Notes: generated from the letters alone by a model not told the origin. Positions 16,564 through 25,683 are shown, counted from the first letter of the stretch. The stretch is DNA of 64,000 nucleotides from Deltaproteobacteria bacterium HGW-Deltaproteobacteria-12 (GCA_002840565.1 PHBK01000016.1:54250-118249); one strand, 5' to 3'. Made by a program: numbers and translations.

Positions 16564-18030
16564 TTATGCTTTTGAACCTGTTGGCTTATTGTCATTCCTA
16601 GCATCAATTAAATATACATTTTTGCTATCTATCATATCTAATTCTTTTAATATCTTTTTAACATTAAGGAACTGCTCTTCGGTGAAATAAATAATAACTT
16701 TAAAACCTGCCTGAGCATCACTAGCCTTCTTGTATATATCTAATTGCTTTTGTAAATTTCGTTTAAGTTGACTGTTACTTGCCAGTTTAAATTCTACAAG
16801 GGTTTTATCTGCTGCACCTCTAGAAATTTTAAAGTCAGCAGGGCCTCGGCCATCATTAACTTCACGACTAACATCTGACATTGTTTTATGCCAAGTGAGT
16901 CTGAAAAGAATATGAATGTCTGTTTCTTTTTTTACAGGTTCCCCTTTAACATAGAAAATATGATGACCACCTTTGTTTTCAATTACATCTTTGAAATACT
17001 CAATTTTTTCTCTTGTTTCTTCTTCTGTATCATCAGTTTTTTTATAAAAGTCAGTTTGATTTAAAAGATATGCTAGGCTGCCAAATTGCTTGATATAAAG
17101 CTCATATGACTCAGCAACCTTTGCGTCACTTACTGCTACAGCTTCGTCACCTTTCTGCTCTTTTTGTTTTATATAATAGTCAATTAGCTGTGGATATTCC
17201 CTTAGAGTTAACTCAATTGCACGTTGATAATCTTCTTTGGTTGGTTCTGGGTCATGAGGTATTCTCTGATAAAAATAATTGTTTATTTGAGCTCTAAGCG
17301 ATTCGTTTTCTATGGCATCAGGTATCTCTTCAAAGTTTTTAATCATGTCAGAATGGTTTATCCACGAATCATCTTTTGTTAAAATGTCTCTAGGCGTAAG
17401 CAAAACATAGTCGTCATTATAGTTAGGTAACCTATATGCCCTTGGAACCCACCTCTCAAGGTGGTAATCGAAAACGGCTCTATTGACAGCAAATTTTTTT
17501 GTTAGTGAAACATCAATGTGCTTTTCAGTAAAATCTTCTGTATATTTAAGTAGGAAATTCTTGATTAAATTAGTCGTGAAGTCACTCACCATATCACGAC
17601 CAACACCGCTTCTAATTAGGCAGAGTTTTTCAAGATGACTCCCTTTTGTAATTTTTTCATTACCAAAATTAGTGAATACTGCTACTAAATTTTCGTTAAG
17701 TGCACTTGCAAACTTAGGTCCTAGGCCTCTACCTTCATTACCAGACGTACTGAACCCCAACCAATTCTGTTTGACTTCTGAAAAATAGTACCACGATTTA
17801 AGCAAGCCTTTCGAGATTTTTCCACTCTCTGATTTCATTTTTAGAAATCTAAGATAGTTAATCATATCGGCATGCAACTTAACATATTCTTCGTTTTCAC
17901 TATTGAAAAGGAGAAATGGGTCTACAAACAATGGTAGGTCGGTGACTAGCGAGACATTAAATGCTCCATATTCTTCTATTTCATTTTCCGGGACATTAAA
18001 CATGTCTGAGAAGTAAAGTTTTATACCCAT
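16564..18030 (-). CDS. PD-(D/E)XK nuclease-fold protein, gene cassette
   Basis: 488 residues from the ATG at 18030, which has GGAGAG eight bases upstream; the ATG five codons earlier lies in the cassette boundary. The N-terminal region (FVDPFLLFNSENEEY) and middle are unfamiliar. Near the C-terminus the pattern Asp399 (GPADFKI), Glu413-x-Lys415 (LVEFKLAS) and the following helix LKRNLQKQLDIYKKA give a PD-(D/E)XK nuclease core. The rest of the fold is VIIYFTEEQF and LIDARND. Proteins with this core are typical restriction or anti-phage effectors. The gene is bounded by matching integron heptamers, so it is a mobile cassette. No partner gene is needed for the model. Confidence 0.75.
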   Translation of the reverse strand: MGIKLYFSDMFNVPENEIEEYGAFNVSLVTDLPLFVDPFLLFNSENEEYVKLHADMINYLRFLKMKSESGKISKGLLKSWYYFSEVKQNWLGFSTSGNEGRGLGPKFASALNENLVAVFTNFGNEKITKGSHLEKLCLIRSGVGRDMVSDFTTNLIKNFLLKYTEDFTEKHIDVSLTKKFAVNRAVFDYHLERWVPRAYRLPNYNDDYVLLTPRDILTKDDSWINHSDMIKNFEEIPDAIENESLRAQINNYFYQRIPHDPEPTKEDYQRAIELTLREYPQLIDYYIKQKEQKGDEAVAVSDAKVAESYELYIKQFGSLAYLLNQTDFYKKTDDTEEETREKIEYFKDVIENKGGHHIFYVKGEPVKKETDIHILFRLTWHKTMSDVSREVNDGRGPADFKISRGAADKTLVEFKLASNSQLKRNLQKQLDIYKKASDAQAGFKVIIYFTEEQFLNVKKILKELDMIDSKNVYLIDARNDNKPTGSKA

Positions 18031-18043
18031 GTTATATCTCTCC

Positions 18044-18050
18044 ATCCAAC
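18044..18050 (-). other. Cassette boundary core site (GTTGGAT)
   Basis: It fits GTTRRRY and is the exact complement of the R'' heptamer at the far end of the same cassette (16553-16559). It lies 13 bp upstream of the chosen start codon. Confidence 0.65.
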
Positions 18051-18489
18051 ATTTAATAGAGTTGCCAAGTATTTTTCGATATTTCGTTATCTTTATACTC
18101 TGTTGAAAAAAGAATTAAAAGCAACAATGTATTCAAAATCAAGGGAAATGAAATTTAGACACTCGGCATTTTACGGCAATAAAGACCAAAAGCCTGCCAG
18201 GTAATTTATAAGAAATTTGTCCGCCTATAAACCCTTATGACTTGACCGCTCCAGATCGTCCGATTGAGTAGATTGATAGGGAGAGGAAGAAATACGAGCA
18301 TCCGTATTTTTAAGAAAATATGCATTTTAGAAACAATACTTTATTTTTAATAAAATATTGCTCCTAACACCAAAAGACGAAAGACGTTCGGGCTGAACTG
18401 TCTAGGCTTTCTGAAAGAAAGTATGAACAAATAATAGTAACCCAACAGAGTATGTGCTTCCCTTATGGAAAAACAGCTATTGAAGAGAA
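18051..18489. other. Spacer holding repeat copy B
   Basis: No credible gene. It holds the AT-rich element at 18304-18371, and may be a gene-less cassette, since the sequence between a GTTAGGAG and the GTTGGAT boundary is closed on both sides. Confidence 0.4.
18304..18371 (-). repeat. AT-rich two-hairpin element, copy B
   Basis: On the minus strand the first hairpin is CAATATTTTATT-AAA-AATAAAGTATTG, 12 pairs with one G-U. The second is TATTTT-CTTA-AAAATA. The flank GGTGTTAGGAG is shared with copy A. Both hairpins recur in the other copies with paired changes. Confidence 0.7.
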
Positions 18490-19821
18490 TTACTTGTCGT
18501 TGAAAATCTTTGTGAATCCATCCTCTTTTGAAATGTCTGGTAATAAAGAACGACACATCCTTTCAAAAGCAGCAACATCGTCAAAATATTGCTTAGTCTT
18601 CGATAGCATTTCAAAAGCTTCCATTTTTTTGCCTTCTTGATAGAGAAGTGCGGCATAACGGATTTTGGCGAGATACACGTCGTCGCATTGGTCAATTGCT
18701 ACTTTATAATGCTCCTTGGCCTTATCTTTATCACCCTTAACTAGGTATATTTCTGCAATACTAGCGTGGCTTTGGCACATGCCCTGACGAGATTCTATAA
18801 TTTCCTTTAAAAGCACAAGAACCCTATCAAAGTCCTTTTCTCCAAAATTCGCAGGCATCTCGCTTAAGCGGTGTATTGAATTCGAATATCTGTTATCCTT
18901 GTTTCCTTCTTGATCCCACCAGAGTTGAACTCCATTATATGGAGGATAATTTTCAAATTTTTTCCCTGTAAGTGATTCAATGGCTTTCTCTGCTCTACAT
19001 GCGACTTTTAGATTAGGATCTTCTCTGGTAATCTTTACCAAATCATGAACAAAATATTTTAAATCTCTTTGCGCAATTTCGTTAATGTATGCTTCCCGCA
19101 TACTAACATCTGAATCATTATATATTCTATCATACATCTTTTCTGCTGAAGGTCGATAATGCTGTTTGGTATTTTTATTGATTACCTGCTGTGTCAAAAG
19201 ACTGTATTTATAATCATGATAATAAAGATTAGAATCACTCAAGAGTGATTTTACAAGCATACCTTTTCGACTCTCGCCCTGATTGGAAAGCCTGATCAAA
19301 ACATTGTGTGCCGACCTATTGCCCCCTTTTGCATTGTAATAGATAGCGAGAGTGTCTGCATCATCTTTAATATCCTTCAAATTAGACTCGAATACCTTGA
19401 GGCCACTGTCTGTCTTCATTTGTATTTGTTTTGTTTTGTTGTTCATGTCAACCGACGACTGCTCTATTTGCCTCACTCGCGCCACTGTCCCGTTCACTGA
19501 TGCCTCTGCCTTTGATACCCTTGTTGCGGCATCGTCTGCACTCATCACTGCAGCTGAGGCCTTAGTTGCAGCGTCATTGGCGGTCGTCAGTGCGACTCCT
19601 GCTTTAACCCTTTCTTCTCGTGCCTCATGGAAATTCAAATATGAGAAAATGACCATCAAAAGTGAAACAGATAATGATGCGAACAAAAATACGTCGCTAA
19701 TTCGAAAATAGTTCAGATACCACTTCTGGTTGCTTTTGCAGACGGGACATATCTTTGCTGGGCTGGGTATATCAGATGTACAGTATTTACATTGCTTAAT
19801 ATTGCTGCCATCATCTTGCAT
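18490..19821 (-). CDS. Zinc-ribbon, membrane-anchored coiled-coil and helical-repeat protein
   Basis: 443 residues. Residues 11-30 hold a double CxxC zinc ribbon (CKYCTSD and CPVCKS). One transmembrane helix follows at about residues 42-62 (VFLFASLSVSLLMVIFSYL). A coiled coil, rich in Ala and in ATRVSKAEASV-type repeats, covers about residues 70-150. The C-terminal ~250 residues are helical, with TPR-like segments (ASIAEIYLVKGDKDKAKEHY). The cytoplasmic or exported side cannot be fixed. No family is recognised. It lies in the cassette region, with repeat copy C about 230 bp upstream. Confidence 0.6.
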   Translation of the reverse strand: MQDDGSNIKQCKYCTSDIPSPAKICPVCKSNQKWYLNYFRISDVFLFASLSVSLLMVIFSYLNFHEAREERVKAGVALTTANDAATKASAAVMSADDAATRVSKAEASVNGTVARVRQIEQSSVDMNNKTKQIQMKTDSGLKVFESNLKDIKDDADTLAIYYNAKGGNRSAHNVLIRLSNQGESRKGMLVKSLLSDSNLYYHDYKYSLLTQQVINKNTKQHYRPSAEKMYDRIYNDSDVSMREAYINEIAQRDLKYFVHDLVKITREDPNLKVACRAEKAIESLTGKKFENYPPYNGVQLWWDQEGNKDNRYSNSIHRLSEMPANFGEKDFDRVLVLLKEIIESRQGMCQSHASIAEIYLVKGDKDKAKEHYKVAIDQCDDVYLAKIRYAALLYQEGKKMEAFEMLSKTKQYFDDVAAFERMCRSLLPDISKEDGFTKIFNDK

Positions 19822-20046
19822 AATTATCTCTATTCCTTGTTGAATAATACTAAGCTAAAACAAGCAATTATCAACATGTTTGTCAAGGAAAAATTCGAAA
19901 AATTCGAACCAGATTATATAACTCTTAGAATAGTCTTACAAGGAAACCGTTTGCTAATGTTTGCTAAGCAATAATTACCACATGAATATTCCCATTTAAC
20001 AGTAGAATTAGAAAATCTACACCTTAAGGAAGAACTGCAATAACTA

Positions 20047-20114
20047 GTATTTTTATCATTTCATATATTATGGAAACAATATTGTATTTTTATGGAAATA
20101 TTTACTGCACCTAC
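20047..20114 (-). repeat. AT-rich two-hairpin element, copy C
   Basis: On the minus strand it starts GCAGTAAATATTTCC and continues CATAAAAATACAATATTGTTTC. It lies upstream of the zinc-ribbon gene. It shares the extra 3' stretch TACTAGTTATTGCAGT with copy D. Confidence 0.65.
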
Positions 20115-20302
20115 CTATCAATAATTTTTTATGAATAACAATAATGCGGATTAACGAAAGAAAGGTGAGGTAATTACGAAGTGTTGGACTGAAACTATCG
20201 GGATCCCTACCAAGTGGCGTGTCGCTCTTAAAATTAAAATTGATATCTATTTCCATATAAATTAGGACTACTTCTGTGCTTTACATTCTATCTGTATCAT
20301 TA

Positions 20303-20347
20303 GGCTAACGAAAAGCTAAGCAGGAGCCAAGCGATCGAGTCTTATGG
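20303..20347 (-). other. Degenerate attC-like site
   Basis: It follows the stop of the 20352-20876 gene. The right half (CGATCGCTTGGCTCCTGCTTAGC then TTTTCGTTAGCC, in gene direction) aligns with the right half of the clear attC at 16504. The left core is CCATAAG, which matches in six of seven bases the complement of GTTATGG, the core at the beginning of this cassette. The palindrome is weak, so this is a decayed site. Confidence 0.5.
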
Positions 20348-20351
20348 TTTT

Positions 20352-20876
20352 TTATCTTCTATTAAATATGGCAAGCTCCCATTCAGGAATTGAGAGTTGG
20401 CTATTTCTTGCTAAAACTTTTATTTCTTCAATAACTTTTTGATAGTCCAACCTGTTTGTGATTTGTGTCCAATTAATTTTGCCACTATACTTGGTTTTGC
20501 TTATGACGATTCGATCTACCGGACAATGTGGCGGGGCACTTATTATTCCCAAACACCAGTGATATTTTAGCGCAAGGTTGAGTAGCTTTTGCGCTACGCC
20601 GTATTTGTAGCCCAAATCATTTAGGATGCCCGGATCAACATTGTTTGCATGAACGATCAAGCGTTTTATATTTTCATAATGTTGTTCTTCGGTACAACCA
20701 GCAAAATATTGCGAAATCAAATTATCGGTCACGAATTTGATCACGCTATCACGAAATTTACCTAAATCTTTCGCGCTTGAATCGATATTGTCTTTGTACA
20801 GCTTTGCGCGCTGCACAGAACCGGCCCAAGCCATTATCCATAACTCATCTTTGATAAACTCAAGTTTGTCGTTCAT
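20352..20876 (-). CDS. Hypothetical protein, gene cassette
   Basis: 174 residues from the ATG at 20876. The longer frame starts inside the cassette boundary, so I prefer the second ATG. The conserved-looking core is GVAQKLLNLALKYHW followed by PPHCPVDRIVI. I recall this pattern (helix, then PPHCPxD) in many short proteins of unknown function. It is bounded by the attC-like sites at 20303 and 20887. Nothing suggests a substrate or partner. Confidence 0.55.
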   Translation of the reverse strand: MNDKLEFIKDELWIMAWAGSVQRAKLYKDNIDSSAKDLGKFRDSVIKFVTDNLISQYFAGCTEEQHYENIKRLIVHANNVDPGILNDLGYKYGVAQKLLNLALKYHWCLGIISAPPHCPVDRIVISKTKYSGKINWTQITNRLDYQKVIEEIKVLARNSQLSIPEWELAIFNRR

Positions 20877-20886
20877 TTTATGTTCA

Positions 20887-20984
20887 CCATAACGCATGAA
20901 ATCAGCAGCGACTATAAACCGTCCGCTGGATTGGCTTGCCAGAGTTTTTTGTGCCGCAAAAGATCAACAAACATTTAGTTATAT
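20887..20984 (-). other. attC-like site between two cassettes
   Basis: In gene direction the left core is ATATAAC and the right core is GTTATGG. The last 20 bases (TGCTGATTTCATGCGTTATGG region) align with the right halves of the two other sites. The middle is long and poorly paired. Supported mainly by position, right after one gene and 11 bp before the next. Confidence 0.4.
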
Positions 20985-21008
20985 CCACACGACTTAAATA
21001 AAATGGAA

Positions 21009-21968
21009 TCACCAACCATTCATTTTTTTCAAATCTGCCCAGTAGTGACTTTTTCTTAGTTGTTTCTTGAAAGCGGCAAGAAAGTCTTTTTTCTCTTTGA
21101 GAAGCTTTTGCTTGGACATTCCGTAATCCAGGTTTTGCCAAAACCAGTCACAATATTGCAATGCTAAGTTACCATTACCAGTGTAGATTAAATCAAGCAT
21201 TCTGGCGGATAATACTGTATATGTTTGACCTTTCTCGAACCCCGATGGCATTGTATAAAGTTCTTTATCAACTGGCGGGTTTTTTTTCATCAGGTCCTCC
21301 GCCAGTCTATATTTTCTATTCTTCCAGCGTAAAATAACCTGTGGAGCGGGAGAACCTGTAAATGATGAACTCCAATACGCAAAGGCCCAATCCAGCCCGA
21401 TAGCCTCATATTTTCCATCACCGTCCAAGTCCCTAAAAAATATGTATGAGTGATCTCCATAAAGAACGTCGATAAGCTTTAATTTCTTGCCCAACGAAAA
21501 TATAGCATAAATAGAGCAACAGTGCCATTCATCTGTATATTCATAGGCAATGACCTCAGGGATCCCATCACCATTGATGTCCGTTCCTGGATCTGGTCTT
21601 GTAATAATAGCAAGCTGGCTCATTAAATCTGAGCAATCTGATCGAATCTTCCTGCCCGATCTAATAATATCAACGCATACTTTCTCGTCAGCTTCTTTAT
21701 GGCTAACCTTAAAAGTGTAGTTCTTTACGGTTGCTTCTCCTTCAGCTGTCTGCAGATAGCAAGAGGATGCTCCGTAATAAAGTGGGTTATAAAACTGCTC
21801 TTTTGTGAGTTCAGGATCACAACCTTTCTCCGCTATTTCCTGAACAACCTTTGAATCTTTATCAATATGCTTTTTCTCTTCGACGTGCTGAGCGATATCA
21901 GCATTGCATCCCCAAAAAAATGCAGTAAATACCGCTAATATTTGAAGATGATTTACTAGTGTTCTCAT
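21009..21968 (-). CDS. Exported lipoprotein with calcium-binding VCBS/FG-GAP-like motifs
   Basis: 319 residues. The N-terminus has a lipoprotein signal: a hydrophobic core followed by FFWGC, whose Cys21 would be lipidated. Two DxDGDG-type loops (TDINGDGIPEV and DLDGDGKYEA) mark a VCBS/FG-GAP-like beta-propeller fold. The C-terminal ~90 residues are helical and basic. The family is unknown to me. It sits in the cassette region, has its own 230-bp upstream spacer, and reads in the same direction as the other cassettes. Confidence 0.65.
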   Translation of the reverse strand: MRTLVNHLQILAVFTAFFWGCNADIAQHVEEKKHIDKDSKVVQEIAEKGCDPELTKEQFYNPLYYGASSCYLQTAEGEATVKNYTFKVSHKEADEKVCVDIIRSGRKIRSDCSDLMSQLAIITRPDPGTDINGDGIPEVIAYEYTDEWHCCSIYAIFSLGKKLKLIDVLYGDHSYIFFRDLDGDGKYEAIGLDWAFAYWSSSFTGSPAPQVILRWKNRKYRLAEDLMKKNPPVDKELYTMPSGFEKGQTYTVLSARMLDLIYTGNGNLALQYCDWFWQNLDYGMSKQKLLKEKKDFLAAFKKQLRKSHYWADLKKMNGW

Positions 21969-22976
21969 GAGCGTCTTAATCTATTAATATCATTGATTTC
22001 TGTGATTATAAAAAATACTGTCACTATTTAAGTCCTCAGCAAAATTAAACATCTCCTATAATAGACACAAATATACATCTGAAATGACCCATTTCGTCAT
22101 TTACTTTATACAGCTCTGTGGGATTAATTATTGGAACTTACTGAAAGGGTTAAGCTTATTCTGACAATGATTATCTTATCTTATTGAAATTATTATAACA
22201 TAAGTCATAAAATCTGTCAATGCCAAATATCCTCCATGATATCATATGGTTATGAATGCTGTAAAATATTTAATATTATTAAGCTTTTACAGTGAGCATC
22301 TTATGGCTTAATGGCCTGCTGGGCAAGCCACTACAGCTCGGCTAAGCGTGATATTTTAATAATAATATATTGAAATCTTTTATATTTTTGTTTTTTATTG
22401 AATCTGAAAATTACAGGAAGACACAAATACCACGTCATCCTGAAAATAACAGGCTCGAAACTCTGCACGTTACAACCCGTTATCATTAATCCGGATCGAC
22501 TTTACAACATCTCGACGTGTATTTGAAATTTGTTATGTTGGCGAAATGACAATGCTAAACTGTTCAAGAAACACTGCATCAACCAGTATTTTTAAGAAAA
22601 TATATTTAAGATTTCATGCATTATGGAAATAATATTTTATTTTTATGGAAATATTTCTGCTAGGACTTACAAACAAAGTAATCTGAAAAATCCCTACATT
22701 GTGAATTACTAATTTGAAATCGTGATTTTCCGGAAAAGCGAATGTGTAGCAGCTTTCAACCCATACTGTGTAGGCGTAAATAAAGAAAAGATAAAATACG
22801 CTGGATATTGACCTACAAGTCAATGGTCTTCGATTTTGATTTTAATTGACGATTACCATTCGAAGTGATGACCTCTGCAGTAATTGTCTCGTGACCAATG
22901 TTAAAGCTCAGATGCGACAGGCCGCAGGCCTGAGCGTCGGTCTTGTGCGCATTTATATGTAGCAGTAGCGGCCTGC
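21969..22976. other. 1-kb AT-rich spacer with repeat D and a hairpin
   Basis: No convincing gene; the short frames have no ribosome binding sites. It contains repeat copy D at 22586-22674. A GC-rich hairpin lies at 22903-22935 (GCTCAG with CTGAGC outside, AGGCC with GGCCT inside), 40 bp beyond the TIGR02391 stop. The hairpin could be a worn attC, but the core heptamers do not fit. Confidence 0.45.
22586..22674 (-). repeat. AT-rich two-hairpin element, copy D
   Basis: This is the longest copy, with an extra ~20 bp between the two hairpins. On the minus strand GAAAT and ATTTC close the first stem and TATTTT/AAAATA the second. About 60 bp of its flank align with the flank of copy A (TTTCAAATTAGTAAT). 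Confidence 0.65.
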
Positions 22977-23675
22977 TTATTTTTGATTACGTGAATCGAC
23001 AATTCTTAAGAGATGGGATGCAAGCATCACCATTTCTTGAGCTTCAGTGTGGTCAGTGATAGTTACTGTCCTATGTGAGTGTGGGTTCTTATAGGATCCT
23101 ATCGCACCTGCAAAAAGATGAGCCAATGCTTCGCGTTCGGGCTTTGGTTGTTTATTATCAGTTAATGGCCCATTGTCAGCTTGAAACGCTTTGCGCATAA
23201 GATCAACTCCAATATCAGTGTTTTCAAACGCGCCTGCTGCTCTGACAGCTTCCTCTACTGTGCGGAATGCAATAAATACAGCGTCGGCAAGTTCGCCTCG
23301 TGCAAGGGATATCCAAACTCGGTCAGCGATAGAAGGATGAAGCAATGTTTTTGGAAATGCGGCGGCTCTTTGGAACGTGTCGAATCGATCACGATTGACC
23401 ATTTCGTTACCACGACGCCCAAGAATTCGGAAACCGTTCTTGCCGTTTATCCCAGGTTCCGGAAGTAAAATAGCGTTGATTTCTAGCCACTGGAGAGCCT
23501 CGATCAGTGCGATCTCAACTTGACTTTCTTTCTGCCTATTATATGGGCGTTCTTGCCCCAATGGTGGCTCAATAGAGATGACTACGTCTCGGTGAACTTT
23601 CCCGTTTTGAAGGTTTGTAACCGCAACCTGTAAAAGATTAAAAGCCAACTCTTCTGGTGCTAGTCCAATCAGCAC
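22977..23675 (-). CDS. TIGR02391 (Ymh-like) family protein
   Basis: 232 residues. The C-terminal ~120 residues match TIGR02391: VFIAFRTVEEAVRAAG, LMRKAFQ, AHLFAGAIGSYKNPHSHR and the closing LASHLLRIVD. This domain is common in mobile DNA and has a helical, HEPN-related look. The start is a problem: family members begin about ten residues earlier (IYEIISDPDVL is in frame), but no ATG is present, only ATT. I give the GTG at 23675. It lies 67 bp after the 151-residue gene, in a likely operon with the Shedu gene. Confidence 0.85.
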   Translation of the reverse strand: MLIGLAPEELAFNLLQVAVTNLQNGKVHRDVVISIEPPLGQERPYNRQKESQVEIALIEALQWLEINAILLPEPGINGKNGFRILGRRGNEMVNRDRFDTFQRAAAFPKTLLHPSIADRVWISLARGELADAVFIAFRTVEEAVRAAGAFENTDIGVDLMRKAFQADNGPLTDNKQPKPEREALAHLFAGAIGSYKNPHSHRTVTITDHTEAQEMVMLASHLLRIVDSRNQK

Positions 23676-23742
23676 ATCTGGGTCTGAAATAATCTCGTAA
23701 ATTTTAATCTCTTTATCTCCTATCGTGATTTAATTTCTTGGA

Positions 23743-24198
23743 TTACCCTTGATTAATTATTTTTTGATTAAACACGAATTCATCTCTTTTCTCACAGAAT
23801 TCCATAAGGGTATGAATAAAGTAAAGCTGCGTATCATTGGAATTGTATTTAAAATCCGAATCAAGTGATTTTTTTATATCGCTACGTTCATTAAATAAAT
23901 CTTGTATAATAAAAATTTTCTGCGGCGGCTCAAAATCAACCTCCTGGTAAAGATACCATTTTATTAATCCTGCATTTTTAAATGTACATATTTCTAACTC
24001 AATATAAATCATGAAATCCAGAAACTGAAATCTAATTGCATTGTTTAATTTCTCTATATTACCAACCAAAGAAGTACTGTCAAAAGATTCTTCAATCCTT
24101 TTTTTCATTGTTTCGAATGCTCGATTCATCGATTTAAAAATATCTTTGCGCTGTTCTTCCAATTTACCAAACAAATTGATGTAATTTTTTATTTCCAT
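23743..24198 (-). CDS. Hypothetical protein between Shedu and TIGR02391 genes
   Basis: 151 residues, helical and charged, with no signal peptide or membrane segment. The middle (AIRFQFLDFMIYIELEIC) is hydrophobic enough for a buried helix. No family is recognised. It starts 31 bp after the Shedu stop, so co-transcription is likely. Confidence 0.5.
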   Translation of the reverse strand: MEIKNYINLFGKLEEQRKDIFKSMNRAFETMKKRIEESFDSTSLVGNIEKLNNAIRFQFLDFMIYIELEICTFKNAGLIKWYLYQEVDFEPPQKIFIIQDLFNERSDIKKSLDSDFKYNSNDTQLYFIHTLMEFCEKRDEFVFNQKIINQG

Positions 24199-24229
24199 AA
24201 AATGCCCCTTAGTCAGCTGTATACGATCG

Positions 24230-25420
24230 TTATGTGCCGATTCTTCTTATAAAAGACTCTAAATTGGACAGTAAATCATCATACAGAATGATGTCGATAT
24301 TCTTAAGAGCTCCAGACAGTATCCTGAAATCATCTAGCATTTTCCCTTTTTTAAGTTGATCACGAGTCCCAGCAATAATGTATCCCTTGGGGCGTACAAT
24401 ATTAACATCAAGCCCCTTGTTTCTTCTGATATCATTGGTCAAGGCGTCGCTGCTTCTTTGAACTTGATGGAGATAGTTTTCCGTCTGTGAAATGGCTTTA
24501 GCCATTTCGACGTCCCAATAGTAATTGTTTCGGCTCTTATCGAGCTTAAGCAGATTCGTGGATGGCTTCTTGATTTCATAGATATCTAAGTAGCCGTAGG
24601 GATCTAGCAACATGAAGTCTGGATATTTCCCCTGTAAGGTAACACTTTCCTTTTCCAGCACTTCTCCATAGGTATTTCTGAGCAGCAAAATGTATTCCGA
24701 TAAGAAGTCTTGCCAAATCTGTTCGTTCTGTATTCTTCTTTTCATCTTTGACTTGAATTCTTTGATTATCTTCTCAAAATAGACCTTTTTCCCGGCATCC
24801 AATGAGTCAAAGACTACCTGAAGCTTTTTTTTGGCCTTCAATGTCCCTTGGATGCTGCTCAAATAATTTGGAATTAATTCTTCCAACTCTTTTCTGTCCT
24901 CAGTTCCTAGTCTATTAATGAGGTTCTTTTGCTTCAGCGTTTCGGCAAGTTCACCGGCTGTATACTGAGGGGTTATACTCCTGAATTGCTTAAACTGCCG
25001 CGAAAACTTCTTACATAAGAACCTTCGCACTTCAGTTCTTATTTCTTCATTCCGTATACGCTTTGTATTGCGCACTTCGGAGTTAATGGCCGAAAGATCG
25101 CCGTAGAGCAAAGTAATCCGCACCTTCTTGCCACGAGCATCAATTTTCGGCACTCCATCGGCAATTAACGTTAGCTCGATCTTCTTCTTGTATTGGTCAC
25201 TGATCTCTTGAAAGAGAAAAATGCCAGATCCAGTAAGCCCGATTCCATCATTCGTGTAGAATCCGCTGGGCAAGCGATCAAAACCGGTGAAGTATACAAC
25301 CTCACAGTATTTATACTGGCTGAAGTTCGGCAGTATAGTGTATTTGCCCTTCTTCGTCTTTCTATTGAGGCGAAAGAAAGGTAGATCATCTTTGTTCTTC
25401 TTTTCGATTATGTTAGCCAT
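24230..25420 (-). CDS. sduA: Shedu anti-phage protein SduA (DUF4263)
   Basis: 396 residues. The C-terminal ~170 residues are the Shedu/DUF4263 domain. WQDFLSEYILLL leads to a PD-(D/E)XK nuclease core made of PDFMLLDPYGYLDIYEIKKP, with the catalytic Asp and Glu-x-Lys. It continues through the Gln-containing helix AKAISQTENYLHQV and the strand PKGYIIAGT. The N-terminal half is a variable sensing region. Shedu is a single-gene anti-phage nuclease that forms large assemblies. Here it is the first gene of a three-gene minus-strand cluster, beyond the cassette array. Confidence 0.85.
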   Translation of the reverse strand: MANIIEKKNKDDLPFFRLNRKTKKGKYTILPNFSQYKYCEVVYFTGFDRLPSGFYTNDGIGLTGSGIFLFQEISDQYKKKIELTLIADGVPKIDARGKKVRITLLYGDLSAINSEVRNTKRIRNEEIRTEVRRFLCKKFSRQFKQFRSITPQYTAGELAETLKQKNLINRLGTEDRKELEELIPNYLSSIQGTLKAKKKLQVVFDSLDAGKKVYFEKIIKEFKSKMKRRIQNEQIWQDFLSEYILLLRNTYGEVLEKESVTLQGKYPDFMLLDPYGYLDIYEIKKPSTNLLKLDKSRNNYYWDVEMAKAISQTENYLHQVQRSSDALTNDIRRNKGLDVNIVRPKGYIIAGTRDQLKKGKMLDDFRILSGALKNIDIILYDDLLSNLESFIRRIGT

Positions 25421-25683
25421 TATCTTTTACCTAATAATTAATATTTGAAGTTCGTTTTTTCCGACAAATTTGGATATTATAATAGCACTATTCATTTTTT
25501 TTAAAAGAGGAAAATACAGCGTATCCTTTATTACGGATTGAAGTTTTGCATATTAGTCATAGTTGACGATCTGTTTGTTTCAGGAAGACATCCATTTTTT
25601 CTTTGGATTAAAAAATAATAGCAAGGAATCAACTATTTTAAGTGGCATTCAATGAATCTGTAGATTTAAAATTCTCACGCTTT

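Noticed and set aside
22614..22823. 69-residue minus-strand frame, and similar frames in the other AT-rich elements (18347-18556, 20068-20256)
   Set aside because: They end within the hairpin repeat, use different frames in different copies, and lack ribosome sites. Pairing rather than coding explains the conservation.
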